Part shown: positions 41,318-49,978 of the stretch, in pieces
How the letters are laid out: each line of letters starts with the position of its first letter
Numbering within the stretch: position 1 is the stretch's first letter
NCBI RefSeq assembly: GCF_019091455.1
Contig: NZ_JAGXJN010000045.1
Coordinates: 1-64,000 of the forward strand
Reading direction: 5' to 3'
DNA from: Chitinophaga sp. GbtcB8
Lineage (GTDB): Bacteria > Bacteroidota > Bacteroidia > Chitinophagales > Chitinophagaceae
Length of the DNA: 64,000 nt
Translations under genes and position numbers: made by a program
The notes under the pieces: model-generated
Told to the model about the DNA's origin: nothing
The model's database searches: none
The model's input: the letters and a program-made list of their open reading frames with translations, nothing else

Positions 41318-41358
41318 CAAATATAAAAAAAATTCCCGCCCTTGAGATGGACGGGAAT
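41318..41358 (-). terminator. Terminator of the sigma/DUF2807 operon abutting the yajQ promoter element
   Basis: Stem ATTCCCG.CC/GG.CGGGAAT (41332-41341 with 41349-41358) followed on the minus strand by eight T (41325-41332). The yajQ -7 element TATATTTG (41318-41325) begins within the end of that T-run. Confidence 0.7.
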
Positions 41359-41425
41359 AACCGTTAAATATTAAACTTGTTATCCAACTACCTTACCGGT
41401 AGAGACCGGCTTAGGTGTAGCGCGT

Positions 41426-42160
41426 TTAGCCTTCCTTTGAAATTCTGCCCATACCGGAAACCGACTGGGAGATCGCAGGATTGCCTTTATACTTTACGTT
41501 CCCCATGCCGGAAACGCCTACTTCTAATTTTTTAGCTGCATTTACACTGGCATTAGCGCTGCCGGAAATACCAATGTGCACATCGTCTGACTGCAGGTCA
41601 AAAGCGGCAATGTCCGCCTTGCCGGAAACACTGTAATTCGCTGCAGTGGAGCTGCCTTTAAGCTTTACATTACCTGCGCCGGAAACCGCTACTTTCAGCT
41701 TCTGTGCATCTACATCCAGGTCTGTATCTGCAGCACCGCTCACGGAAATTTCCAGCTCATCGGTCTTCAGCTTGCCTTTGCTGTAAAAACCACCCGAACC
41801 GCTGGCTGACAGCTCATTGATCTGCTCCATGGTTACATATACATTAATCGGTTTGGAGGGTTTAATGGAGTAACCTTTCTTCACCTTGATCTCCAGCTCT
41901 TTTCCATCGATCTCTGTTACTATGTAAGGCAGCAGGTTGCTTTCTGCTTCTACTTCTATAGAATGGGTACTACCCTGTTGTATATATACCTTAAACTCGC
42001 CGGAGGTGCCAATATCTTTAAAGGCAGATGCGGTACGTTTTTCCTGCTTTACATCGCCATTTCCTTTCACACGCTCACGCTCCTGCCGTACCACAAATGA
42101 GGAGAACACCATAATAGCAGCCAGCAACGGAATGCTCAGGAACCATATAGACTTTTTCAT
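41426..42160 (-). CDS. Head-GIN domain (DUF2807) secreted protein
   Basis: 244 residues with an N-terminal signal/anchor (MKKSIWFLSIPLLAAIMVFSSFVV). The rest is a beta-solenoid with regularly spaced SG(x)G/SGxA turns: SASGSGGF, SVSGAADTDL, AVSGAGNVKL, SVSGKADI, GISGSANAS, GVSGMGNVKY, SVSGMGRI. The family is a putative auto-transporter-like adhesin of Bacteroidota. Fourth and last gene of the ECF sigma operon, 75 bp after the NYSD-repeat gene, and followed by a terminator. Confidence 0.9.
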   Translation of the reverse strand: MKKSIWFLSIPLLAAIMVFSSFVVRQERERVKGNGDVKQEKRTASAFKDIGTSGEFKVYIQQGSTHSIEVEAESNLLPYIVTEIDGKELEIKVKKGYSIKPSKPINVYVTMEQINELSASGSGGFYSKGKLKTDELEISVSGAADTDLDVDAQKLKVAVSGAGNVKLKGSSTAANYSVSGKADIAAFDLQSDDVHIGISGSANASVNAAKKLEVGVSGMGNVKYKGNPAISQSVSGMGRISKEG

Positions 42161-42235
42161 GACTAAGAATTTTTTAGATCGGTGAATGTTTTTGGTTTAT
42201 ACAAAGGTTTTGGAATGACCGTATATACGTCCGCG

Positions 42236-43318
42236 TTATTGCTCTTTCATGTTCACATCACTCTGTGAGCCATTGATGCTGAGCATAGGTGATTGTTCGC
42301 TGCCGCTGGCCGTGGTGGCGCTGTAAGCTAAGCGGGTATTCTTTTTAACAGAGCTTACATTTTTTACCGGAAGCCCGTCTATGCCCAGGTCTCCATAGTT
42401 TAAATTAACAGTCAGGCGCAGCGCTACTTTAGGTGCAAAGATCAGTTCAATATCACTATAATTAAGCTGAATATCCCCACCTTTAAAAGCGCTCTGTATC
42501 TCTTTTACTTTCAGGTCGCCATAAGTAAGCCGTGCATCCAGGCTTTCCCGCAGGTTGGAGACATTGAAGTCGCTATAATTAGCAGTAGCATTAAGGCTGC
42601 CCACCTGCCGGATCTTATAATCACTGTAATTGGCTTTTGTGATCAAGGTTCCCACACTACCCAATGTGTAATCAGAGTAGTTGGATTTGGTATCCAGCTT
42701 ATCGGCTGCATCACAGCGTATGTCTGAATAGTTAGCCTTGATCTGCAGGTCAGCGGCTTTATCTATTTTGCCTTTATTGCAATAGTTCAGGTCCATATCC
42801 AGCGTTTTGCTGGCTTCCCGGATAGCATAAAAACAGTAGTTTAAATTCATTTTGGCAGCAAAGGGCAGCTCGTCCGTGATCACATCGCCAAAATTATTTT
42901 CCAGTGTAAGCAGGTTTAAACTTTGTGGCACATACAGTTCGTAATCAATGTTCACATAATCCTTTGAATCTTTACGGTTGCCCCAGGAGAACCACTTACT
43001 TCCCTTGCTGGGGTTGTAGCTGGTTTGCAGGCTCACGGCGCCGGCATCTGCATTGGTTTGTATGTCTACACCATTGGCTATCTCCTGTGCTTCTGACGAG
43101 CTTTTACCGTAACCGGTAATAATAACGGTTGCCTTTATCTGGTTTTTAGCCCAGGTGTGTACGATGATCTTGCCATACTTATTGTGCACATCCAGTTTGG
43201 CATTGCTGTTTACGGTAAATTCTTTTGCTATAGTGCGTTTGAACTCAATGTCGCCCTGGTGAGCGCAGGCCCACAACGGCAGTAAAAGAAAGAGTAGAAT
43301 TTTAGATTTCACGTTCAT
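42236..43318 (-). CDS. Secreted beta-solenoid protein with NYSD repeats (DUF4097-like)
   Basis: 360 residues with signal peptide (LLFLLLPLWACAHQ; Cys18 could be lipidated). From residue 141 to about 310 a short motif N-[YF]-[SGC]-D recurs: at 141, 160, 178, 196, 213, 230, 247, 265, 286 and 307, with intervals of 17-21 residues and exactly 17 across the four central copies. This is the signature of a right-handed parallel beta-helix, one motif per coil. The start overlaps the anti-sigma gene by 17 bp. No catalytic motif is visible; a surface or periplasmic structural or adhesive role is likely. Confidence 0.85.
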   Translation of the reverse strand: MNVKSKILLFLLLPLWACAHQGDIEFKRTIAKEFTVNSNAKLDVHNKYGKIIVHTWAKNQIKATVIITGYGKSSSEAQEIANGVDIQTNADAGAVSLQTSYNPSKGSKWFSWGNRKDSKDYVNIDYELYVPQSLNLLTLENNFGDVITDELPFAAKMNLNYCFYAIREASKTLDMDLNYCNKGKIDKAADLQIKANYSDIRCDAADKLDTKSNYSDYTLGSVGTLITKANYSDYKIRQVGSLNATANYSDFNVSNLRESLDARLTYGDLKVKEIQSAFKGGDIQLNYSDIELIFAPKVALRLTVNLNYGDLGIDGLPVKNVSSVKKNTRLAYSATTASGSEQSPMLSINGSQSDVNMKEQ

Positions 43319-43862
43319 GATGATTGAATGTTTTGGTTCCAGGCTGTTTGGCCTGCAGTTCTTCCAATATTTTATCTAACAGGTCCAGCTTCATTTGGTA
43401 ATAGCGGACCATTGCAGAGCGGATGCGTTCATTACCCGGGTTGGCTTCCAGCTCTTTTTCCAAAAGCTGGTAAGTGTCATTGCGCAGCTCCAGCTCCTTA
43501 CGGGCTGTGCTATCCAGGCCCAGTGCCTCCGGGGAGTACTGGCGAATGTCTTCCAGCTTCTGCTCTATCTGGGAGGTATAGTACAATTTTGCTTCCTGCA
43601 GCTCCGGTGAGATGGTACCCAGGTCCTGCTGCTGTTTCTTAAACTGCAGGAACTGGTATATCATAACACTGTTCACCACCAATACCAGCACTGCTGCGGC
43701 TTTCAGCCAGTGGCGCTTTAACAGCTGCACCACCTTGGGGCTGTGCCTCTGCTGCGCTTTCAGCTGCTGCTCCAGGTCTTTCCACACACGGGCGTTTGGC
43801 CCCTGCTCCTCAAAACCGGCCCTGTGCTGCCGGATAAAATCCTCAAAATTGTGTTCTGACAT
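43302..43862 (-). CDS. Putative anti-sigma factor, single-pass membrane protein
   Basis: 186 residues: cytoplasmic N-terminus of about 50 residues (NFEDFIRQHRAGFEEQGPNARVWKDLEQQL), one TM helix at about 52-70 (WLKAAAVLVLVVNSVMIYQFL), then a periplasmic helical region (residues 72-180) rich in Glu/Gln/Leu. The position directly behind an ECF sigma gene (13-bp gap) and the topology fit an anti-sigma factor, but no zinc-binding HxxxCxxC (ZAS) motif is present. The next gene starts inside its 3' end. Confidence 0.75.
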   Translation of the reverse strand: MSEHNFEDFIRQHRAGFEEQGPNARVWKDLEQQLKAQQRHSPKVVQLLKRHWLKAAAVLVLVVNSVMIYQFLQFKKQQQDLGTISPELQEAKLYYTSQIEQKLEDIRQYSPEALGLDSTARKELELRNDTYQLLEKELEANPGNERIRSAMVRYYQMKLDLLDKILEELQAKQPGTKTFNHHEREI

Positions 43863-43875
43863 GCATTTCTGAATT

Positions 43876-44433
43876 TCATAATTTCTGACTCACCATCTGC
43901 CTCACTTTCTCTTTTGCCCGCATATACTGGGTTTTTACGGTAGATTCCGATATATCCAGCATGCCGGCAATTTCCTTATGGGAGTATTCTTCAAACAGGT
44001 ACAGGTTCAGCACAGTTTTATACCCTACCGGTAAAGCTGCAATGGCCTCTTTTACAGCATTCACCGTTCCGGTAAAGCCCGCCTCATCTACGGAAGTCTC
44101 TTCCTCTACTTCTACCCGGTCTACCTCTTCAAAGTATACCTTCTTACGGCGCAAATGACTCAGACAATGATTCACCACGATCCGTTTAATCCAGGCAGTT
44201 ACACTACCCGCCTGCTCCAGTTTGCCAATGTTTCCGAATACCTGCATAAAGGCCTCCTGCAGGGTATCTTCCGCATCTGTTATATTACCCGTCATTCTAA
44301 GACAGATATTATACATAGCGGCGGAATAAGCATCGTACAGCTCTTTGAAAGCACGTACGTCGCCCTTTTTACATCGGGCCACTAATTGGTCTGTTGCGGG
44401 CGTTGGATTCAAGTTGTCGGTTAATCTTTGCAT
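43876..44433 (-). CDS. ECF-type RNA polymerase sigma factor
   Basis: 185 residues from the ATG at 44433 (MQRLTDNLNPTPATDQLV). Region 2: DVRAFKELYDAYSAAMYNICLRMTG and DAEDTLQEAFMQVFGNIGKLE; region 4: AALPVGYKTVLNLYLFEEYSHKEIAGML followed by the HTH DISESTVKTQYMRAKEKVR. An upstream in-frame ATG at 44526 would include a G+C-rich hairpin and is rejected. It is the first gene of an operon with an anti-sigma-like membrane protein and two secreted solenoid proteins, which are its probable targets along with its own promoter. Confidence 0.95.
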   Translation of the reverse strand: MQRLTDNLNPTPATDQLVARCKKGDVRAFKELYDAYSAAMYNICLRMTGNITDAEDTLQEAFMQVFGNIGKLEQAGSVTAWIKRIVVNHCLSHLRRKKVYFEEVDRVEVEEETSVDEAGFTGTVNAVKEAIAALPVGYKTVLNLYLFEEYSHKEIAGMLDISESTVKTQYMRAKEKVRQMVSQKL

Positions 44434-44497
44434 TATAAAGACGATAAGGTGAGAAAAGGGTTGCATGCCCACCGGAAAAAATTTCGTGAAATAGAAA

Positions 44498-44516
44498 CGC
44501 GGCCTACAGGGCCGCG
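44498..44516 (-). terminator. GC hairpin between receptor gene and sigma gene
   Basis: CGCGGCC/GGCCGCG stem (44498-44504 with 44510-44516), five-base loop, followed on the minus strand by TTTCTATTT. It likely ends receptor transcripts; it lies 65 bases before the sigma ATG. Confidence 0.55.
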
Positions 44517-44546
44517 CTTCTTCCATCCTTATATATACCTAAAAAC

Positions 44547-44702
44547 CAGTTGGCAGTAGTAAGTAGGCAGTTTGCAGCTTATCAGGTAATTTGGGGGCGG
44601 ATGAAAACTATTGGTTTGATTACCAATCTCTTACCTGATTTTTCAGAATGGCGGCTCTTTTAACTGCCTCCTGCCTGCCTGCCTGCCTGCCACTGCCAAC
44701 TG
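44547..44702. repeat. Nested inverted repeats with (CTGC)5 tract
   Basis: CAGTTGGCAGT at 44547-44557 is complementary to the end at 44692-44702; ATCAGGTAA (44581-44589) to TTACCTGAT (44631-44639); and ATTGGT/ACCAAT forms the inner hairpin near 44610-44626. Left words GGCAG and right words CTGCC are iterated; five perfect CTGC units occupy 44671-44690. The right end abuts the receptor stop codon. Confidence 0.75.
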
Positions 44703-44703
44703 A

Positions 44704-47172
44704 TTAATTACCTCCTCCTTTTACACGGTTCTGCTCATCCTCCAGGCCGGTTTTCCGGTTGCGGGCGGCTTTTACATTGGTGTTACCAAAACGATAGGTG
44801 AAGTTGAGGCGTACCTGCTGGCTCTCCCACTTGGCGCTTACGCGGGTATAATAGCCGGCGTTGTCAAACGTACCCTGGAAACGCTGGTTGTTGAAAACGT
44901 CACTCACATTCAGCTTCAAAGTACCTTTCTTGTTCAGTACTGATTTAGAGATACCCCAATCCAGCGCATACATAGCTTTCATTTTAAACAGCCCTTCCTG
45001 GGATATCTGCGGCGACATATAGAAGAACACCAGCTCTGTACTGAAGCCCTTGGGCAGGGTAAAGGTGTGCTGGGTGCGGCCAAAGAAGCCGGCAGCATTC
45101 ACATTCACCAGACTGTTGTTCACCACTGTCTGGTATTTGCTATAGTTGCCGGACAGGTTGGTGAAGCTGGTCCACCATTTGGTAATGGGCATGGGCACAG
45201 AAATGTTCAGGTTAAAGTTGTCTGACTTGGCTACGTTCAGGTACTTATACTTCATTACAATAGTATCGCCGGTTACTGCATCCCGGTCCGCTTCCAGCAT
45301 CTGGGTGATCATATCCTTTGTATGGCTGTAACCTACAGAGGTGATCAGGAACTGCTTGAATGTATGGGTGATCTCAAAGTTGTTGGAATACTGAGGCCGC
45401 AGGTACGGGTTACCGGATGCCTTGGTATAACGGTCCAGGTAAAATTCAAACGGGTTCAGATCTTCATAGCTGGGACGCTGTATGCGGCGGCTATACGAAA
45501 TACCCAGCTGGTGATTCTTACTGGCAGCATAACTTACAAACACACTGGGAAACAGGTTAAAGTAAGTGGTATCATTAATGGTATTCAATGTTACAGAAGT
45601 ACCTTTTACATGCGTTTGCTCACCACGCAGGCCTAGCTGCACCCCTACCTTTTTAAACTGCTTGTTGAAGTTAATGTAACCGGCATTGATGTTCTCCTTA
45701 TATATAAAGTGGTTGGAGCGGTTAGCATCATACACCCAATTGGTATTCCGCAGGGAATCAAAACGGGCATCGTTATCAGATTCCACAAAGCTCACCTTGA
45801 AACCGGCTTCCAGCTTGGCCTGGTTCTTCAGCGGGTTTGAATAATCCGCTTTAATAGTTTTAATATCAATAGTAGAAGGCTGCAGGTTGCGGGAAGTATC
45901 ACCGCGCAGATAGCCTTTATTATTTCCTTCAAAAGTGGAGGCAAAGATGTTGGCATTTTGCTTGGAAGTGTTCCTTGCATAGTCCAGGTCCACATTCAGC
46001 TCTTTACCACTGCTGTCCAGCACTCCTTTATAGTTCACGTTATAGGCCCAGCGGTCCCAGTTGGAAGCATTTTCCGTACGGGTGATCAGGGTTGAGTCTA
46101 CACGCTGTCCATTGCCGATCAGGGTAGTTGCCGTACCGGGACTGCCCCAGGTGTTGAAAGAAGCATCCACCATTACACCAATTGTGTGGTTCTTGCTTAC
46201 AAAGAAATCTGCACCGGCTTTTGCTGAATGATAGTCGGATTTGTTCTTCATAAGATTGTGCTGATCAAACACATTGAACTCGCCTTTATTAGTACCGGTG
46301 CGGTACAGGCCCAGGCGCTGGTCGTTTGCACGGTGATTGTAGTTATAGGAGCCAAACAGGTTCATTTTAGCAGCACGGTGGTTCAGGTTTAAACCGCCAT
46401 TGTACTTGGAGCTGCGGCCCTGTGCAAAGCCTAGGTTCAGGCTACCGTTAGTACCGTAGCTACGGTTCTTTTTCAGTTTAATATTAATGATCCCGGCGTT
46501 GCCCGCTGCGTCGTACTTGGCGGAAGGATTGGCAATGAGCTCTATCTGCTCAATATTATTGCTTGGCATATTTTTCAGCAGCTGGGCAACGTCTTGGGAA
46601 CTCATATTGGTAAGCTTGCCATCGATCATGATGATCACACCGTTCTTTCCTTTCAGGGAAATGTTATCATCTTTATCAACAGTAATACCTGGTGATTTTT
46701 CCAGCACCTCCATGGCGGTACCGCCGGCGGCTACAATGCTGTTTTCTACGTTCACCACCATTTTATCGGCTCTTTGTTCTATAAAAGGCTTCTTGGCAGT
46801 TACGTTCACCTCTTTCAGATTTTTGGTATCTGCCGCCAGGGTAATGGAACCCAGGTTTACGGACTCACCATTCACTTCAAACGGTTTTCCGTAAGCTCTG
46901 ACCATCCCTACATAAGCGGCAGCTACCAGGTAACGGCCTTGTTTAATATTTTCAAATTCATAGCGGCCATTCACATCTGCTATGGCTCCTTTTACCAGGG
47001 AGGAGTCTTTTGCTTTTAATAAGGTAATTGTGGCAAACTCTACCGGTTTGCTGTCGGCCCTTACTACCTGGCCGTTCAATTTTACGGGGTTGGATGATTG
47101 TGCTAAAGCTGGTTTCAGGGTGGCGCTGCCGATGATGCTACTCAAGGTTAACAGCGCGATCAAATGTTTCAT
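44704..47172 (-). CDS. TonB-dependent receptor-like outer-membrane protein (OMP_b-brl_3 type)
   Basis: 822 residues: signal peptide (MKHLIALLTLSSIIGSATLKPALAQ), carboxypeptidase-regulatory-like domain at about 30-115 (NGQVVRADSKPVEFATITLLKA, YVGMVRAYGKPFEV), a plug-like domain at about 118-230 (ADKMVVNVENSIVAAGGTAMEVLEKSPGI, KGKNGVIIMIDGKLT, IELIANPSAKYDAAGNAGIINIKL) and a large barrel. The C-terminus ends in a charged extension (KTGLEDEQNRVKGGGN) after the last strand NFTYRFGN. The sequence near ANPSAKYDAAGNAGIINI marks the outer-membrane beta-barrel family common in Chitinophagaceae. Substrate unknown. Upstream of, and probably separate from, the ECF sigma operon. Confidence 0.92.
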   Translation of the reverse strand: MKHLIALLTLSSIIGSATLKPALAQSSNPVKLNGQVVRADSKPVEFATITLLKAKDSSLVKGAIADVNGRYEFENIKQGRYLVAAAYVGMVRAYGKPFEVNGESVNLGSITLAADTKNLKEVNVTAKKPFIEQRADKMVVNVENSIVAAGGTAMEVLEKSPGITVDKDDNISLKGKNGVIIMIDGKLTNMSSQDVAQLLKNMPSNNIEQIELIANPSAKYDAAGNAGIINIKLKKNRSYGTNGSLNLGFAQGRSSKYNGGLNLNHRAAKMNLFGSYNYNHRANDQRLGLYRTGTNKGEFNVFDQHNLMKNKSDYHSAKAGADFFVSKNHTIGVMVDASFNTWGSPGTATTLIGNGQRVDSTLITRTENASNWDRWAYNVNYKGVLDSSGKELNVDLDYARNTSKQNANIFASTFEGNNKGYLRGDTSRNLQPSTIDIKTIKADYSNPLKNQAKLEAGFKVSFVESDNDARFDSLRNTNWVYDANRSNHFIYKENINAGYINFNKQFKKVGVQLGLRGEQTHVKGTSVTLNTINDTTYFNLFPSVFVSYAASKNHQLGISYSRRIQRPSYEDLNPFEFYLDRYTKASGNPYLRPQYSNNFEITHTFKQFLITSVGYSHTKDMITQMLEADRDAVTGDTIVMKYKYLNVAKSDNFNLNISVPMPITKWWTSFTNLSGNYSKYQTVVNNSLVNVNAAGFFGRTQHTFTLPKGFSTELVFFYMSPQISQEGLFKMKAMYALDWGISKSVLNKKGTLKLNVSDVFNNQRFQGTFDNAGYYTRVSAKWESQQVRLNFTYRFGNTNVKAARNRKTGLEDEQNRVKGGGN

Positions 47173-47571
47173 ATAAGGCGGATTTAGATTTATAAACTTT
47201 TAGTCATTAACGGTTTTTAGAATGCTATAGTTCCTTTCTTTGTCAACTACAGTGTAAAAGTAGGTATTATGCATTACACAGTACATAGTATTACACAAAC
47301 GGTCGCTATATGGGGACGATTGGTAAAAACATTGAAAAGGAACATTACAAAGACGTTGATGCTACTATTTTGTTACAGACGATTTTTAAAACTACAACCT
47401 GTTGGTAGGTGGAATAACCTTTTTGTTACAGCTAAGCTTCACTTTTTTGTACTCATAACAGATCAAAGGTATCCCTGCTAATGGGTTAGTACAAACCCTT
47501 TTAGGTAAAATGAGGTTTTTAACCGGTAAGTGGCTGCCGGTAGATAAGTTGCGGTAAAAAAGGCGGTAAAA
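47173..47571. other. 399-bp non-coding gap upstream of the receptor
   Basis: Promoter region of the minus-strand receptor gene; no gene supported. An 11-base word TTTTGTTACAG occurs twice, at 47368-47378 and 47421-47431. No clean TAnnTTTG was found on the minus strand near the receptor start. Confidence 0.4.
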
Positions 47572-48003
47572 TTACTTGTTTTCCCAGCGGATGTTGTCCA
47601 GCAGGGCGGCCTGGCTTTGCTGCAGCTGCTCAAAGAACACCCGTTCTTCCTTGCGGATATGCTCCTCCAGGCTGCGGGCCAGCTGGTCCATCGCGCTTTC
47701 CAGGTCGGTTTGCTCAGTAAGGCCGCTGTACATACGGGAGATCTGCTGGTGCTCCAGCACCAGCTCCTGTATTAAAGCATCCAGGGCCGCATCTTTGCCG
47801 GCGCAGGCTTCAAACAGGTACTCTTCTTTCTGGATATGCGGTACCATTACCTCCTGGAACACTTTTACTATATACTCCAGTTTAGCGGGTAATTCTAAAG
47901 GAAACCCTTCATACGCAGCGGCATCTTTTTTCAGATAACGGCATACAAATAACAGGCGCTTATGTTCCTGTGATAATGGCACTAAAGCTGCATGACGAAT
48001 CAT
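47572..48003 (-). CDS. Hemerythrin-domain protein
   Basis: 143-residue four-helix protein with His/Glu ligands arranged as in bacterial hemerythrin-like domains: SQEHKRLL (His14), VPHIQKEEYLF (His and Glu on helix 2), LVLEHQQISRMY (helix 3) and EEHIRKEERVFF (helix 4). It probably binds a non-haem di-iron centre, for O2/NO sensing or iron storage. Its ATG is 7 bp from the lgt stop on the same strand, so it is likely co-transcribed with lgt. Confidence 0.88.
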   Translation of the reverse strand: MIRHAALVPLSQEHKRLLFVCRYLKKDAAAYEGFPLELPAKLEYIVKVFQEVMVPHIQKEEYLFEACAGKDAALDALIQELVLEHQQISRMYSGLTEQTDLESAMDQLARSLEEHIRKEERVFFEQLQQSQAALLDNIRWENK

Positions 48004-48010
48004 AAGGAAA

Positions 48011-49174
48011 TCAGGAAATGTTTTTTGCGGAATAGGCTTTACGACGGCTATACCAGATGAGCAGCGCTCCTCCTATTACCATTAGTGTGGAGATGATCTC
48101 TGCCTGTGTAGGATGGAAACCAAAAATACTATACCGGGTGTTCACCCTTATTTTTTCAATAAAAAATCTTTCAATACCATTCAGTATCAGGTAAATGCCA
48201 AATATTACGCCAGGTACGGTAATTTTTTTACGAATGCTCCATAACACCACAAACAGCAGCAGGCAGGCAATGATCTCATATAACGGTGTAGGATATACGG
48301 GCGGTTGCAGCATGTGGCAGTACCGGCCGTCACAACCAGGAATGGGAATACCTTCATTCACTACATTGTGCGCGTAGTTAAAAGACCAGGCCCAGTCAGG
48401 CAGCCAGGAGAAAGGATTGGGATGCGTGTTCACAATACCCCAGTCGCCATCGCCAGCAAAGTGGCATCCCATACGGCCTACGCCATAGGCCAGCATTAAA
48501 GCCGGTGCCGCACTGTCTATTAAATGAAAAGTGTTAATCTGCTTTTTATTAGCATACCTTATTATAACAATGGCAGCTACTATTAACCCTCCATAAAAGG
48601 TAAGCCCGCTAAAAGATATCAGGGAACCAATGGGGTCCTGCACAAAATCATTCCAGTTCTCCAGGTTATGAAATATTTTGGCGCCTATTAACCCGGCTAT
48701 GGCCGCCATCACCGTAAAATCCGGCACCCGCTGGTGCGGCATTACCATTATGGTTTCTTTTTTAGGCGTTGGTAAGGTCTTCTTTTTACGGTTATTATAT
48801 TTTAACCACACAAATACTGCCGCCAGTACAATACCGGCTGCCCAGCTGCCCTGTGCAGAAAAGATAAAACCCGGCAGGTCCTGGGAAACGGCCTCCTTGG
48901 CAAGGAAAGCCCCTATCAGCTTAAAGCCCAGCAGAAAACCCAATACCCCGTTCCATACCAGCTCACCGGCGCTGGCCGGTTTACCTACCTCTATTACATC
49001 CGGCACCCCATGCAGCCAGCCAAGCTTTTCCCTTCTTCTTAATTCAATGGTTAATACATAGGCTGCTGCCAGGAAGGCAATGGCCACAAAAAAACCAAAT
49101 GTTTGAAAGATTTTCAGGAAAGGGAGCTCAACGCCAAACAGGTCCTTAAAAGCGTAATAAAGATTAGGATACAT
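48011..49174 (-). CDS. lgt: Prolipoprotein diacylglyceryl transferase
   Basis: Adds diacylglycerol to the lipobox Cys of prolipoproteins at the inner membrane. The ATG at 49174 (MYPNLYYAFKDLF) gives 387 residues; the longer in-frame form from 49327 runs through the bacilliredoxin terminator and lacks conserved sequence. The signature GVGRMGCHFAGDGDWG is present, with YPTPLYE and a closing HPTQAEI segment. About 100 residues longer than E. coli Lgt because of an extended second TM block and a Lys-rich loop (RKKKTLPTPKKET), typical for this phylum. Consistent with the many lipoproteins in the window. Confidence 0.95.
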   Translation of the reverse strand: MYPNLYYAFKDLFGVELPFLKIFQTFGFFVAIAFLAAAYVLTIELRRREKLGWLHGVPDVIEVGKPASAGELVWNGVLGFLLGFKLIGAFLAKEAVSQDLPGFIFSAQGSWAAGIVLAAVFVWLKYNNRKKKTLPTPKKETIMVMPHQRVPDFTVMAAIAGLIGAKIFHNLENWNDFVQDPIGSLISFSGLTFYGGLIVAAIVIIRYANKKQINTFHLIDSAAPALMLAYGVGRMGCHFAGDGDWGIVNTHPNPFSWLPDWAWSFNYAHNVVNEGIPIPGCDGRYCHMLQPPVYPTPLYEIIACLLLFVVLWSIRKKITVPGVIFGIYLILNGIERFFIEKIRVNTRYSIFGFHPTQAEIISTLMVIGGALLIWYSRRKAYSAKNIS

Positions 49175-49280
49175 AGTAGCTATAAAAAAATTTGGTGATC
49201 TGAGTTTTCCTATGAACAAAGCCGAATTAATCAAAAGGAAAATCAAACCACCAAAGTAAGTTGGAAAAATCGCAATTTCC

Positions 49281-49309
49281 AAATTCCCCCCGTTAGCGGA
49301 GGGGAATTT
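49281..49309. terminator. Symmetric terminator between bacilliredoxin and lgt
   Basis: AAATTCCCC(C)CCG-ttag-CGG(A)GGGGAATTT, 49281-49309, a 12-13-bp stem. On the plus strand it is followed by TTTTT, on the minus strand by GGAAATT, so the stronger terminator sense is plus, where no gene precedes it; it probably also ends the minus-strand bacilliredoxin transcript. Confidence 0.55.
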
Positions 49310-49310
49310 T

Positions 49311-49724
49311 TTAGCAGTACTGTTCAAAAGCGTCCGCCAGGTTAGCGGCGATCATCTGGGCCGGACGGCCTTCGATCATGTGACGCTCAATGAAATGTAC
49401 CAGCTCGCCATTCTTAAACAATGCGATAGAAGGAGAAGAAGGCGGGTAAGGTAACAGGTGAGAACGCAGCTGTTGTACAGCAGCCATATCAAAACCTGCA
49501 AAACTGGTTGTTAAACGGTCCGGTTTTTTTTCGCTGTGGGCTACTGCCATCAACACACCGGGACGTGCGCTACCGGCTGAACAGCCGCATACGGAGTTGA
49601 TCACTACCAGGGTAGTGCCGTCTTTCTTTAAGATGTCGTCTACTGAGCCAGGGGTCAGCAGTTCTTCAAAGCCATTATCTGTTAACTCTGCCTTCATTGG
49701 CAATACTAATTCCGCGGGATACAT
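49311..49724 (-). CDS. BrxA/BrxB-family bacilliredoxin
   Basis: Thioredoxin-fold disulfide reductase of the YphP/YqiW family, acting on bacillithiol-mixed disulfides or related low-molecular thiols. 137 residues. The CGC active site is at Cys46-Gly-Cys48 in VINSVCGCSAGSARPG; other family segments are MYPAELVLPMKAELTDNGF at the start and SPSIALFKNGELVHFIERHMIEG. A TAACTTTG -7 element lies 44-51 bp upstream on the minus strand (49768-49775). Confidence 0.93.
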   Translation of the reverse strand: MYPAELVLPMKAELTDNGFEELLTPGSVDDILKKDGTTLVVINSVCGCSAGSARPGVLMAVAHSEKKPDRLTTSFAGFDMAAVQQLRSHLLPYPPSSPSIALFKNGELVHFIERHMIEGRPAQMIAANLADAFEQYC

Positions 49725-49767
49725 ATCACTATAATTTTTTCTGGTTTTTAAAGATTAATTGCTTCTG

Positions 49768-49775
49768 CAAAGTTA
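49768..49775 (-). promoter_or_regulatory. Putative -7 element for the bacilliredoxin gene
   Basis: Minus-strand TAACTTTG, followed by CA, matching the extended Bacteroidota -7 consensus. Confidence 0.45.
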
Positions 49776-49978
49776 ATTATATAGCATCACTTTTTAAAAA
49801 TCATTCAAAAAAGACTTTTTGGCATATAAAATCATCCCATACAGACAACATGTCATAACACCTATATCAAAAACTGGCAAAATTGCCTTTTTTACGGCAT
49901 GGTATTTCATTTGATTAGGTAAGGGTGTTGAACAAACAACAAATGGTTAAACCAAAAAAAAATTAAAACTTAATAGCT

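Noticed and set aside
47368..47431. Direct repeat TTTTGTTACAG as an operator pair
   Set aside because: Only two 11-base copies 53 bp apart in AT-rich DNA; not above chance without a search.
47269..47481. Plus-strand open frame of 70 codons upstream of the receptor
   Set aside because: Atypical composition and no start signal; lies in the promoter region of the minus-strand receptor.
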